In this document: positions 29,493 through 40,252 of the stretch, one piece after another | Layout: each line of letters opens with the position of its first letter | Numbering within the stretch: position 1 is the first letter of the stretch | Assembly (NCBI GenBank): GCA_039583875.1 | Contig: CM077162.1 | Span: 68,941,259-69,005,258 of the forward strand | Reading direction: 5' to 3' | DNA: 64,000 nucleotides | Origin: Platanthera guangdongensis | Lineage: Eukaryota; Streptophyta; Magnoliopsida; Asparagales; Orchidaceae | Position numbers and translations under genes: made by a program | The notes under the pieces: model-generated | The model's database searches: none | What the model saw: only the letters and a program-made list of their open reading frames with translations | What the model was told of the DNA's origin: nothing

Positions 29493-30164
29493 TGTAACGC
29501 CCCCGATTTTTCGATTATATTATTTGATTTGGTATCGTCATAATTATGACGTCAGGACGTTACCTTTTACGTCTTGTTGACGGCGCTGCACCGTTTGTGC
29601 GTTTTCGCGTCCGCTGGGTCTGTTTGACCAGATTTTGGAGTTTTGTTGAGATTGAATGATTTCTTGTTGGAAGAATTAAATTTTGTGACATGTATGCTTA
29701 TAGTAAACATTGGATGTTAGTGTCTCAAGGATGATGCGTCAGATTCTAGTGTTGTCTTCGCTGCTAAATTCGTAGAGTCAACGATTCTCCCGGAATATTA
29801 GTCAAATATGAAATTTCTGATATTTTCCTGCTTAGTTCTCAGAAAACCCTGCTTTGTACTCGTGATGATCAGCCTCATTTCTCGAGAATCCGGGAGCTGT
29901 TCCCGAGAATTATATATTCCTTCTCGAGAAATGATGTTTTGTTCCCGGGAAGCCTGTTTCTTCTCGAGAAATCCCTCCTCTAGTTCCCGAGAGGTCTTGA
30001 AGCTCTCGAGAAGTGCCCCCTTTTGTTCTCGAGAAGTCCTGCAGTTCTCGAGAAATCCTCTTTTGTTCTCGAGAAATCAATTCGTTGTTCTCGAGATGTC
30101 CAGAAGCCCTTCTCGAGAAATCCATAGTCTCTTCTCGAGAATTCCTTATTAGTTCTCAAGAAGG
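29493..30164 (+). repeat. Partial LTR of a second Gypsy family, inserted in COP5
   Basis: Begins TGTAACGCCCCCGA, the start type of many plant Gypsy LTRs, and differs from the GYP1 LTR after the first six bases. It is cut at 30164 by the GYP1 5' LTR, and no continuation is found right of GYP1. Its last 330 bp are a regular array of TCTCGAGA palindromes (separate entry). It is probably the U3 part of a solo LTR or of an element whose remainder was deleted. Confidence 0.65.
29837..30164. repeat. Phased array of TCTCGAGA palindromes, period 21 bp
   Basis: TCTCGAGA or close variants start at 29880, 29901, 29922, 29943, 29962, 29985, 30004, 30027, 30046, 30067, 30089, 30111, 30133 and 30154; the mean step is 21.1 bp. 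Ten are perfect; the others read TCCCGAGA, TCCCGGGA or TCTCAAGA. Two weaker units lie near 29837 and 29857. The spacers are mostly not conserved apart from a following AATCC or AGTCC. Such a pattern puts each palindrome on the same face of the helix. Confidence 0.92.
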
Positions 30165-32135
30165 TGTAACAACCTCACTTAATACCTACCCCCCCATAAT
30201 AATAATAATAATAAAATTATAAACCTAAACCTACCCCCCCCCCTCTTTTAAAAGCGAACCCGAGCCGACGGATTCCCGCAACCCGCATCCCGCACGATTT
30301 CCCCCGATCCCGCTCCGTCGGCCCCGCCTCCGTCCCCCGAGCACCCGGCGGTCTTCTCCTCCGCCTCCAGTGGCCGGCAAGTCCCTCCTCCAGGCCCGGC
30401 GCCCCTTCCTCTTGCTTCCCCGCCGTCTCCGACGCTTCCCTTGGCCGGTAACTCCCGCAGCAACCATTCTCGTCGCCGGCTTCTTCCAAGGAGGACAATC
30501 ACCCCTTTTTCCCCCTCTTCTTCTCCTCCTCCGGCCAGTGAGGGCAAAGACGACGTTTCTACGCCGGACAACCCTAGCTCCTACTCGTTTCGGCCGGTGG
30601 TTTTCGTGAGGGACTCCTAGGGTTTCGCTCGAAACCCCTTTTCGTGGATTACTGAGTCCAATCTGGTCTCCTTGGGTAAGGAATTCCGCCTCACTCCCAT
30701 TTTCAGTTTGCTCAAATTTTTATTACGCTAATTTTTGCTCACCAATCGTTGTAATCACGTCAATTCAACGTCTGTTCATCGTTTATTCGACTAATCCAGA
30801 TTTATTTGTGTTTTCCGGTGCATCTCCTCGGATTTAGGTGGTGGAATCGCTCCAAGACCTCTCCGAATTAGGGCTTTTCGCATCCAAACGCCGCCAAAAT
30901 CCCCGATCCCTCGCGGTAGCTTCTTTTCCCCTCACTCTCGAGGGAGGTAAATTCCTAACTCCTTTCATATTGTGTAGCGTTGTCACCAAATGTGTGTGCA
31001 AGTGTAGGAACCTTATTATTGCCTCAAAGTATAATTTTGATCTTTGAACAGGTTTAGCTAGAGTCGTTAACCTCGCTTGCACCATTTAGTTGTCGCTAGC
31101 GGTTTCGACGTCAGCTTAAGGCAAGTAGAGAACCCCCTCTCACTTGCAAAACTTTAGATTTAATCTGGATATCTGTCCTTTTACAATGCTTTTTCTACAA
31201 AATTCTGACTCTCATGATGTTGACATAACAAAATATGATAAGTAACCACCTAAGCATGAAACATAAAGACAAATCCGTAGTTGTAAGCAAATCTTTGAAT
31301 TGTAGCGTCTAACAGGGTATCTGTCTGCTGGCATGGTCACGACAAGCAGGATTACTTTTCTAATAAGACTTGCACCTAGATCTGAATGTGAGCCATGTGC
31401 GCCCGCTATAGCACCTACACTTCATCGATCACGACTTACAACATTTTTACATTAGGCTATACTCCGGAGTAGACTAATCTTTCAGAAATGTCTGTTTGAC
31501 CTGGTTTTTGGTATGTTTGGTAGCTTTGTACAAGATAAACCAGTACTTGAATATATCTGTTTGTTTTTGTTCACATTCTAATTAATTAACTTGCTCAGGT
31601 TTAAATCTTAAGTTCTAAGGCATTTTCCTTCTGTCTTGAATTTGCCTTAAATTTCGTGACTGCGCCTCCTGCCCCCTGAGCTACTTCCCGTTCAGCTGCA
31701 GCTTTGCTTGGAGGTTTATCCTTTGTAGTTGTTTGTATCAGGTTCTATGTATTTAAATCATTTACTGTCTATTCGTTTATCATGTACTAGTTATGGTAAG
31801 ACATTTTCTTTTGAATCTTGGACAGCTCCTAGGATGTTTCTAATGTACAAAATCGTTTTATTACATGTACTTCTAATTCACCCCTGAGTGTAGCATTAAA
31901 GTTTTTTTTTCAAGAAAATACATGTGCATTAATTTTCATTATTTTAAAATCTTGAGCGCTTCCGCATATATATTTTTTTTAGAAAAAAACCATAACCTTT
32001 TTCAACAAAATAGCTAATTAAATTTCAGATTTTCTCTGTATCCGCCTTAGCAGGCATGGTTTCTTTTCGCCCATGCCTGTGGCATCACGGCCCGCCTGAA
32101 GCGCACTCTGACTTTCGTCAAGACGGGTCGTGACA
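30165..32135 (+). repeat. GYP1 5' LTR
   Basis: 1971 bp from TGTAACAACC to CGTGACA. It shares its first 603 bp almost exactly with the 3' LTR at 37707. An AT-rich trinucleotide (AAT/ATA) run near 30197-30216 and a C9 run precede a GC-rich, splice-rich-looking leader region. Confidence 0.9.
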
Positions 32136-32137
32136 GT

Positions 32138-32150
32138 TGGTATCAGAGCC
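32138..32150 (+). promoter_or_regulatory. GYP1 primer binding site
   Basis: TGGTATCAGAGCC, two bases after the 5' LTR end, initiator-Met tRNA type as in Tekay/Del elements. Confidence 0.9.
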
Positions 32151-32811
32151 AGGTTTGCTCTAAAAAAACGAAGTATTTTGAAATTATCAAGTATTTTGAA
32201 TGTTATTATGTACATACATGAACATACATCATATCTCACTCACCCTGTCATTATTTGTTGTTCGCGACTGAAACATTGCACACACTCACGCATAATCATA
32301 AGTAGTATGCACACGAATGTTAAGGGGTTATGGGCAAACTTAACATTTTTGTGCATATGAATTTCCACTAGTCTATACACCGCGTGCGAATATTAAATTG
32401 TATGGGCGGTTTAATATTTTCAAGTGCGATGACATTAGAATCATAATATGCATGTCATGTTAAGTGATATGGGCGCTTAACATGACATGTGTATCCATTC
32501 ATGAATATTCGTAGGAATGCATTTTAGACATAATTGCATTGCATGCATAACATAACTCATTACACAAATGTTAAGCCAAGAACAACAGATGATGATTGTA
32601 CACACATGAATTTAAAACAATTGTTTGACATTGCATGTGATTCCTTGTCATTTTAACATGAGCATTACCTAGAGTTGTCCAATGAAAATGTTGTAACTAA
32701 TATATGATTTATGTATTCGACAGTATCAAAATGCTAGAACCTGTTGTTCTGTAATCTTCTATGATTAACGTAACTGTTTCTCTTAATCGATTTCTTTGTG
32801 TTCCAGATTAG
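32151..32811 (+). other. GYP1 untranslated leader
   Basis: AT-rich leader of 660 bp between the primer binding site and the gag start codon at 32812. No feature recognised. Confidence 0.6.
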
Positions 32812-34072
32812 ATGGCCCCTAAGAGATCTCAGCGCAAGAAGGCTACCCCTCCCGCCGGGGCAGCTCCTGGAGACGCCACTGCCCAGCTGTTGAGGCAGAT
32901 TCTCGAGCGTCTCACTCTCTTAGAGGAAGATCGTCAAACTCCTGACACAGCTCCTGATTCTGGCAGTGCAAGGACAGCTGGAGTCACTGCTACCGCCGCT
33001 CTTAGAACCACCCCTCTTGCACCTGGTTCAGGAACGGGCTTGCGTACTGACACCCTGGTGGTCCCGCTCGTGCCAGGTCTAGTTGCCCCTCCCGTAGCGA
33101 TGGCAGATACGCTGATGTTCATGAGGCTGAATCTGCCGTCCTTCAATGGTAGTCGTGATTTCTTCGTCATTTCAGAGTGGCTCTCCCAGATGGAAAAGCA
33201 CTTCGAGTATGCCGGTGTCCCTGAGGCACAAAAGGTTCATCTTGCGGCCTACCAGCTGACCGAGGATGCATACACCTGGTGGCTTCAGCGCCGCAGTCTC
33301 CCCAATTCTTTCGCTATGACCAGGGAACAGTTCAAGAATGCGCTCATGGAAAAGTTTCTTTAGTCCGTGGAGCGAGACAAGTTGGCTGAGAGGTTCCTGT
33401 CCCTTCAGCAGCCCGGCAGGACCGTGACTGAATATGAGATAGAGTTCTCTCGTCTATCTCTCCTTGCCGCAGAGTTCGTGCCCGATGAGTCTAAGAAGAT
33501 CAGTCGATTCGTGAAGGGCCTCCGACATGACTTCCGTCAGCATGTGGTAGCCCACGGCGCCACCACCTACGCCGAGACTGTTGGGGCCGCCTTGAAGGTT
33601 GAGGCTATTGAGTTGGACCGCACTACCAAGAAAGTTCAGCATGGTACGGGCAATGCCGCTGCACCTGACCACAAGCGTAAGAGTGCTCCACCTCAGGAGC
33701 AAGGTCCCAAGTCACAGGAGGTGTGCGTCTACTGCCATAAAGTTGGCCATACCATTCTAGTCTGTCGCTCCCTCCTGAAGAAGCAGAAGATGACTGTGCC
33801 TGCACAACAACCCCGAGTTACGCTTTCCTCTGCCTCCTCTGTCTGTACTTACTGCAAGAAGTCGGGTCACATGGTGGGAGATTGTCGCCGCAAGATGAAT
33901 ACCTGCTTCATATGTGGGCAGTTTGGACATCAGATTAAAGATTGTCCCGTGAAGGAAAGTCTGATCCCCGCTCAGCCTTTGCAGGCTATTTCTGGTGCCC
34001 AAGATAAGGGCAAAGCTGTGCTGAACGTCACCACTCAGGGCGAGGCGCTCGCATCTACCTCTGTCATCTCTG
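32812..34072 (+). pseudogene. GYP1 gag with three zinc knuckles and one in-frame stop
   Basis: Starts ATG at 32812 after a 660-bp leader. The basic N-terminus MAPKRSQRKK is followed by a gag core: LPSFNGSRDFFVISEWLSQM, FEYAGVPEAQKVHLAAYQLT, YTWW. A TAG at 33361-33363 interrupts the frame, which otherwise continues with RFLSLQQPGRTVTEYEIEFS and FVKGLRHDFR. Three CCHC knuckles follow: CVYCHKVGHTILVC, CTYCKKSGHMVGDC and CFICGQFGHQIKDC. The frame reads into the intron-like interval and would stop at 34099 if unspliced. Confidence 0.92.
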
Positions 34073-34175
34073 GTATGTTTTATGTAAAGTTATTTTGTTA
34101 ATTTCCTGCATTTTTTTTTCATTTGCTGCCTTAGTGTCAAATGATCTTGAATGTGCCCGTAATGTTCATTTCTAG
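34073..34175 (+). other. Candidate spliceosomal intron between gag and protease of GYP1
   Basis: 103 bp starting GTATGT at 34073 and ending TTCATTTCTAG at 34175, with a T-rich interior. Removing it joins gag (frame 1) to the pol frame (frame 2) in phase: VISG is followed by SFRVKNKWMQILFDSGASHS of the protease. Unspliced, gag ends after 9 further residues. Both the splice signals and the exact frame restoration support a real intron; splicing itself is inferred. Confidence 0.75.
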
Positions 34176-37100
34176 GGAGTTTTAGGGTCAAGAACAAGTG
34201 GATGCAGATCCTATTCGATTCTGGGGCATCTCACTCTTTTATAGCACGTCATATCGTGGATCTCCATAGTTGGCCTACTTCGCCACTTTAAGTCCCTTTC
34301 GAGATCTCTGTGGTCGGTCATGTGCACCTTTCTAGCAGGGGTATTTGCAATTGTCCAATCCTGCTTGGCGAATTGCAAGTCTTCGCCGACCTCATAGTCC
34401 TGTATATGACAGAATTTGACGTAATATTGGGTATGAACTGGCTGGTCGCGTATCGAGCAAAGCTGGACTGTGTGACAAAGAGGGTCAATCTCAGTATCGA
34501 TGGGAAGGACTTCAGCGTACATGTTCAGACCACCTGTAGCCACCTGAAGGTAATTTCTGCTGTGCGCGCCTCTCGACTTAGTCAGGGATGTTTTGCTTGC
34601 TTTGTCTATGCTTCACAATCAGATGCTGTCATACCGCAACTTGGGTCTATCCCTATTGCTTCCGAATTCCCCGACGTGTTCCCCGCCGAGTTGCCTGGAA
34701 TGCCTCCTGTTCGTGAAGTAGAGTTCTCCATCGATGTAGAGCCTGGAACGCGCCCCATATCTAAAGCTCCATACCGCATGGCACCGCGAGAACTGGATGA
34801 GCTTAGGTTGCAATTGGATGAGTTGCTTGAGCGTGGGTACATTCGTCCCAGCTCTTCTCCTTGGGGAGCTCCCGTTCTCTTCGTTAAAAAGAAAGACGGA
34901 TTCATGAGACTGTGCATCGACTATCGGGATCTGAACAAAGTAACCATCAAGAATAAGTACCCCCTCCCGCGCGTGGATGACCTATTTGATCAGCTCAAAG
35001 GCAGTACCGTCTTCTCCAAAATAGATCTCAGGTCGGGTTACCATCAGTTGAAGATCAAGGAATCCGACATCCCCAGGACAGCCTTCCGGACTCGGTACGG
35101 ACACTTTGAATTTTTGGTGATGCCTTTTGGGTTGACTAACGCCCCTTCTGCTTTCATGGATATGATGAACCGTGTCTTCCGCGACTACCTGGATAAGTTC
35201 ATCATTGTTTTCATTGATGATATCTTGGTCTACTCAAAGACTCGCGAGGAGCATGCAACACATCTTAAACTCACTCTCTCCACTCTTCGTCAACACCAGC
35301 TCTATGCCAAATTGGCGAAATGTGAGTTCTGGTTGGATCGTGTTGCATTTCTGGGGCATGTCATTTCAGGCGATGGACTTTCCGTTGATCCTGCCAAGGT
35401 CTCCGCTGTTATGGACTGGAAGCAGCCTTCTACCCCTACTGAGATTCGCAGTTTCCTTGGTTTGGCGGGCTATTACCGGCGTTTCGTCAAGGACTTCTCC
35501 TCTCTTGCTGCTCCCCTGACACAATTGACCCAAAAACATGCCCGATTCGAGTGGTCAGATCAATGTGAGCAGGCATTTTCTGAATTGAAGCAACGTTTGT
35601 GTTAAGCGCCAATTTTAGCTCTTCCTTCAGAGGGGTTGGACTTTTCAGTTTATACCGATGCTTCCGGAGTGGGCTTGGGTTGTGTCCTGATGCAAGAAGA
35701 TCGTGTTATTGCTTATGGGTCGAGACAGTTGAAGACCCATGAACGCAAATACCCCACTCATGATCTGGAGTTCGCTGCTGTGGTGTTTGCCTTGAAACTT
35801 TGGCGTCACTACCTCTATGGCGTGAAGTGTCACTTCTTCACTGACCATCAGAGTTTGAAGTATATTTTCGTTCAGAAAGATCTCAATCTTCGTCAGAGGC
35901 GATGGCTAGAATTCATGGTAGATTATGACCTGCAACTCACTTATGTGCCTGGGAAAGCCAATTCAGTGGCGGATGCTTTGAGTTGTCAAGCTTCAGTTTC
36001 CACCTGTGCACCCATGTCAGCTTCTCTCGCGGCCCTGATTGATGACCTCGAGCGGATGGACATATCCTTCTCACCTGGAGGCCAAGAAGAAGTCTCTGGT
36101 CCATTATGGGTAGAACATGTGAAGGATCTGCAACCATCTGACCCCGCACTCCAGCGCATTCGCCGACAGGTTGAACTTGGTACTTTTCCGGATTTCTCTA
36201 TCTCTGACGATGTTCTACGTTTCCGAGGTCGCTTATGTATTCCCAATATCCCTGAGTTACTGGATAGTATTTGCCGAGAAGCTCACGAGTCCCGGACATC
36301 TGGCCATCCTGGCAACAACAAGATGTATCATGACCTGAAGCAGATCGTGTGGTGGCCTGGTATGAAGAATTATATTGCACGCTTCATCTCTCGATGTCTG
36401 ACATGCCAGAAGGTGAAAGCTCAGCGTCAGCGTCCTGGTGGACTTTTGCAGCCTCTGTCTATCCCTGAATGGAAGTGGGAAGATATCTCTATGGACTTCA
36501 TAACGGGTTTGCCCCGCACTCCGAGAGGACATGATGCGATTTGGGTCATAGTAGACCGCCTGACTAAAGTGGCCCATTTCATCCCGTATAAGGAGGGTCA
36601 TTCCACCGAGAAGATGGCCCGGATTTATGTTTCTGAGATCGTTAGGCTCCATGGGATTCCTCTGCGCATTGTTTCTGATCGTGACTCGAGATTTGTATCA
36701 CACTTCTGGAAGGGATTTCAGCAAGCTTTGGACACTGATCTCAACCTGAGTACCGCGTATCATCCGACGACCGATGGTCACACTGAGAGAGTTAATCAGA
36801 TTCTCGAAGATATGCTACGGTGTTATATTTTGGACTACAAGGGAGCTTGGGATGATCATCTACCCTTGGTTGGATTCGCCTACAACAACAGCTATCAAGA
36901 GAGTCTCAAGATGGCTCCCTTCGAAGCACTGTACGGGCGTCGCTGTAGGACCCCGCTTTACTGGTCAGAGGTTGGCGAGAAGGTGGTATTGGGTCGAGAG
37001 TTACTTCAGGAAATGGAATAAGCCACTAAGAAGACTCGTCTTCAGCTCAGTCGTGCCATTGAGAGGCAGAGAAAGTATGCAAATCAGCGCCGCCGTCCGT

Positions 37101-37528
37101 TAGAGTTTGCTGTGGGCGATCAGGTGTTCCTGAAGGTTTCTCCTACTCCTGGGGTGAAACGGTTCGGTCGCCATCATAAGCTCAGCCCAAGGTTCGTGGG
37201 ACCGTACTCCATTTCAGAGCGTGTTGGAGGATCTGCCTATCGTCTGGAGCTACTTACTTCGTTGGCCGGTGTCCATGACGTCTTTCATGTTAGCCAGCTT
37301 CGGAAATATATCCACGATCCAAATCGTGTTCTTGAAGAAGTTCCAGTGATCCCTGAAGCCAATCTGTCTTATCCGATCGAGCCTTCGAAGATCGTCAAAT
37401 TTCAAGAACGCAAGTTTCGCAAGAGAACCATTCCGATGGTGAAGGTACTTTGGCTGCATGGCAAGTCCGAGAAGTACACTTGGGAACTTGAATTTGATAT
37501 GCGCAACAAGTATCCACAACTCTTCTCT
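34176..37528 (+). pseudogene. GYP1 pol: protease, RT, RNase H, integrase, chromodomain-like tail
   Basis: One frame from the intron to 37528 with stops near 34290 (TAA), 35603 (TAA) and 37019 (TAA). Protease ILFDSGASHSFI near 34210; RT with [33 protein letters not shown] and catalytic [10 protein letters not shown] near 35210-35240; RNase H with [17 protein letters not shown] and [12 protein letters not shown]; integrase with zinc-binding H-H-C-C ([17 protein letters not shown]), [19 protein letters not shown] and HTERVNQ, giving D, D and E. C-terminal VKVLWLHGKSEKYTWELEFD is a short chromodomain-like end. No frameshifts. Confidence 0.95.
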
Positions 37529-37694
37529 TGATCTTGGTACGTCTCTTAGTCTGACTTACTTGTTATTTCAGTATCTTTCATAGTTAGCATTCATGCGTTT
37601 TATCCGCAAACTTCTGAAGTATATGTCATCTGAAACTTCGTTGTTTAGTATCATTCAGAGAATTCTCTGGAAAGTTTCGGGACGAAACTTACTA

Positions 37695-37706
37695 AGTGGG
37701 GGAGAA
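37695..37706 (+). promoter_or_regulatory. GYP1 polypurine tract
   Basis: AGTGGGGGAGAA immediately before the 3' LTR, the plus-strand primer of reverse transcription. Confidence 0.9.
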
Positions 37707-38316
37707 TGTAACAACCTCACTTAATACCTACCCCCCCCATAATAATAATAATAATAATAATAAAATTATAAACCTAAACCTCCCCCCCCCTCTTTTAAAA
37801 GCGAACCCGAGCCGACGGATTCCCGCAACCCGCATCCCGCACGATTTCCCCCGATCCCGCTCCGTCGGCCCCGCCTCCGTCTCTCGAGCACCCGGCGGCC
37901 TTCTCCTCCGCCTCCAGTCGCCGGCAAGTCCCTCCTCCAGGCCCGGCACCCCTTCCTCTTGCTTCTCCGCCGTCTCCGACGCTTCCCTTGGCCGGTAACT
38001 CCCGCAGCAACCATTCTCATCGCCGGCTTCTTCCAAGGAGGACAATCACCCCTTCTTCCCCCTCTTCTTCTCCTCCTCCGGCCAGTGAGGGCAAAGACGA
38101 CGTTTCTACGCCGGCAACCCTAGCTCCTACTCATTTCGGCCGGTGGTTTTCGTGAGGGACTCCTAGGGTTTCGCTCGAAACCCCCTTTTCGTGGATTACT
38201 GAGCCCAATCTGGTCTCTTTGGGTAAGGAACTCCGCCTCACTCCTATTTTCAGTTTGATCAAATTTTTATTACGCTAATTTTCGCTCCCCAATCGTTGTA
38301 ATCACGTCAATTCAAC
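37707..38316 (+). repeat. GYP1 3' LTR, truncated
   Basis: 610 bp starting TGTAACAACC and nearly identical to 30165-30767, then abruptly replaced by COP6 sequence at 38317. The high identity of the paired LTR parts indicates a fairly recent insertion of GYP1. Confidence 0.9.
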
Positions 38317-38975
38317 ACAACATCGGGAACATAAAAATGGCTGATATGGAGGCCACGACTGGTGATGAGGAGAATGATGTCATCTACTACCATGATAGTA
38401 AGGTCAGAGGAGACGGGCTGACAAGATAAGAGGTGGGTGTCATCATAGGTCATGAGAAAGGAGGCTCCAGAGTCAAGAAACCAGTCGGAAGCAGAGATAC
38501 CTCCAGGAGCAGAGGCATCCGGCTGAGAGGCAAATGTGTCAGAAGCATCCAATGGAAGTATGGAGGCAGAGGAGCGAGGCAATGAACCCTGGGAAAGATG
38601 TTGGGCAATCAACTGGGCAAGCTTAAATACAGAGAGAGACTTCGTCAGACCAAAAAGGTGAGCAGAAGGTGCACCGGGAACACGTTGCTGACCAGATTGT
38701 TGAGCCCTCTAAAGTTTGTGACAGCAGACAAGTGGGCGACCAAGACACTGACAGTAGTGACAACAGACAAGTGGGCGACCAGGAACACCGGACTGAGCTG
38801 CAGAAGGTGTCGGAGGAGGACGAGAAACAACCTTGTAGTTCCGCTGGTCGAGGATGACATCAACCTTATGGAGGAAAGCAGATGAGAAGGGAGACGATGT
38901 CATCGAATCAATGAAGGACGGAGGTGGTTGGAGAAGAAGACTAGCCGAGGAGGTCAGGGCTACAGGATCAGTCAA
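38307..38975 (-). pseudogene. COP6 gag tail and protease start
   Basis: The minus-strand frame ending at 38307 has WFLDSGASFLMTYDDTHLLS, a Copia protease with intact D-S-G, after the gag tail AQHLSQGSLPRSSASILPLD. The frame at 38709-38975 shows cysteine/histidine clusters (CCHYCQC, CCHK), a scrambled zinc-knuckle region. The remainder of pol is absent. Confidence 0.75.
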
Positions 38976-39809
38976 AGGAGGAGAACAAGGCCACGGTTAA
39001 GACTCCGGCAGAAGTTGTCGATGTCGACACCAGACCGGGGCAAGACCAGAGCTGCGACGAGAGAAGCTCCAATGGAAACAGTAGTCGAGGTGACGTGATT
39101 ATGGATTTCGACTGGAGAAGATCCAGGGATGCGCGAATCAGTGGCGGGAAGCCATGGGAAGCATCGACGTGAGAAACTATCCAGTGACGGGATCAACGAG
39201 AAATGACAACGGGAAGAAGCGACGGATGGACAAGAAGCAACGATAACGGGAAACCGCGACGGATTGGCGAGCGATTGGGATCCGAGAATTTAAGCTATAT
39301 CTACCATATACAGTATCTTCAACATATAAGAGGGGGAGTTGCACGGAATGAAGAGGAAGAAGTCGCAGGCGGAACTTGAAATGGAGAACTCGTCGAGAGT
39401 TGAAGTTGCGCAGATTGAAGTTTCAGGCTAAACTCGCAAGGGCTGAACTCGCATATGAGAGAAGTCGGCGCTGAGCGAAGAAGTCGTTGCAAGAAGCAAA
39501 ATACGTCGAAAGCAGGGATCAGATATCGCTAGTTCAAGGAGAAGATGAAGGATGAGAAAGATTGATGAGCCAAATTCTCATTCTCATGAGCCTGATGACA
39601 GGACAAGATCAATGGGCAAGAATAGGAGCTCGGGTGAGCAAAGTCGTTCAAAAGTTCACCAATGTATGCGCAAGCAAGCACAAGAGATGGAGTTCATGAT
39701 ACTCGTACGAGACCGGGAGCGTTTACGCAAGACCAGAAGTGTTCAAACATGATAAGGAGAATTAACGCAAGAGTGAGAGAGAGACTAGCGTATAACTATT
39801 TTTCCACGT
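38976..39809 (-). other. COP6 gag and leader region, heavily decayed
   Basis: GA-rich on the plus strand, no clear gag motif on the minus strand. It lies between the primer binding site and the protease. Confidence 0.45.
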
Positions 39810-39819
39810 TTTGATACCA

Positions 39820-40165
39820 TGTGGGAACTTGAAATATAAAATGTGTTATTTCAATCGAATGATTACATTGAAGCTCTCATCTTTATATAGTGTAGAGGAT
39901 GAAGAACAATCTCCAATAGAAGATGTGAAACTAAACACAAGAGAGATGAAGAATCTACAATGAGAATTTTATGAAATTTTACAATTGGGCTTTAATAGAC
40001 TTTAAGGAAAAAAAAGAAGCGCGCATGCATTAATATAGACCACTCTTCTCTACATAGGATAGATGGTTATATCTAGTAGCAAGGGAAGTCATATATAAAA
40101 TGAGAATGATCCTCCATTTAAAAGTAGTACAATGCATGAAACAGTGACCCATACACAATTAACAA
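39820..40165 (-). repeat. COP6 5' LTR
   Basis: Begins TGTGGGAACTTG next to the primer binding site. On the minus strand, TATATAAAGATG near 39880-39892 is a TATA candidate. The far end is inferred from CA at about 40165 and not confirmed by a partner LTR. Confidence 0.6.
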
Positions 40166-40252
40166 TAGAGGCGTGGGGTCAGGTCTGAGGAAAGCAAGAA
40201 CCAAAGCAACAAAAGAAATATATCTTGTGTTTTTGAAAATTGTTATAAATCA

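Larger units (their letters stand above)
30165..38316 (+). mobile_element. GYP1: Ty3/Gypsy chromovirus-like element, 3' LTR truncated
   Basis: Plus-strand Gypsy with 5' LTR 30165-32135, primer binding site, gag with three zinc knuckles, a 103-bp intron-like interval, protease, RT, RNase H, integrase and a C-terminal chromodomain-like tail, then a polypurine tract and a 3' LTR cut off after 610 bp. Domain order RT-RNase H-integrase defines Gypsy; the tail and three knuckles suggest the Tekay/Del chromovirus group. All of gag-pol is readable with four in-frame stops and no frameshift, so decay is recent relative to the Copia elements. Confidence 0.95.
38317..40165 (-). mobile_element. COP6: 3'-truncated minus-strand Ty1/Copia element
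   Basis: Minus-strand remnant containing only a 5' LTR (39820 to about 40165), primer binding site complement at 39810-39819 (TGGTATCAAA on the minus strand), a degenerate gag region and the start of the protease. Everything 3' of the protease is missing at the junction with the GYP1 LTR. The LTR end near TTAACA at 40165 is uncertain. Confidence 0.8.

Noticed and set aside
29837..30164. Heat shock elements in the palindrome array
   Set aside because: Heat shock elements need TTC and GAA separated by 2 bases (nTTCnnGAAn); here the spacing is 4, so the motif does not fit.
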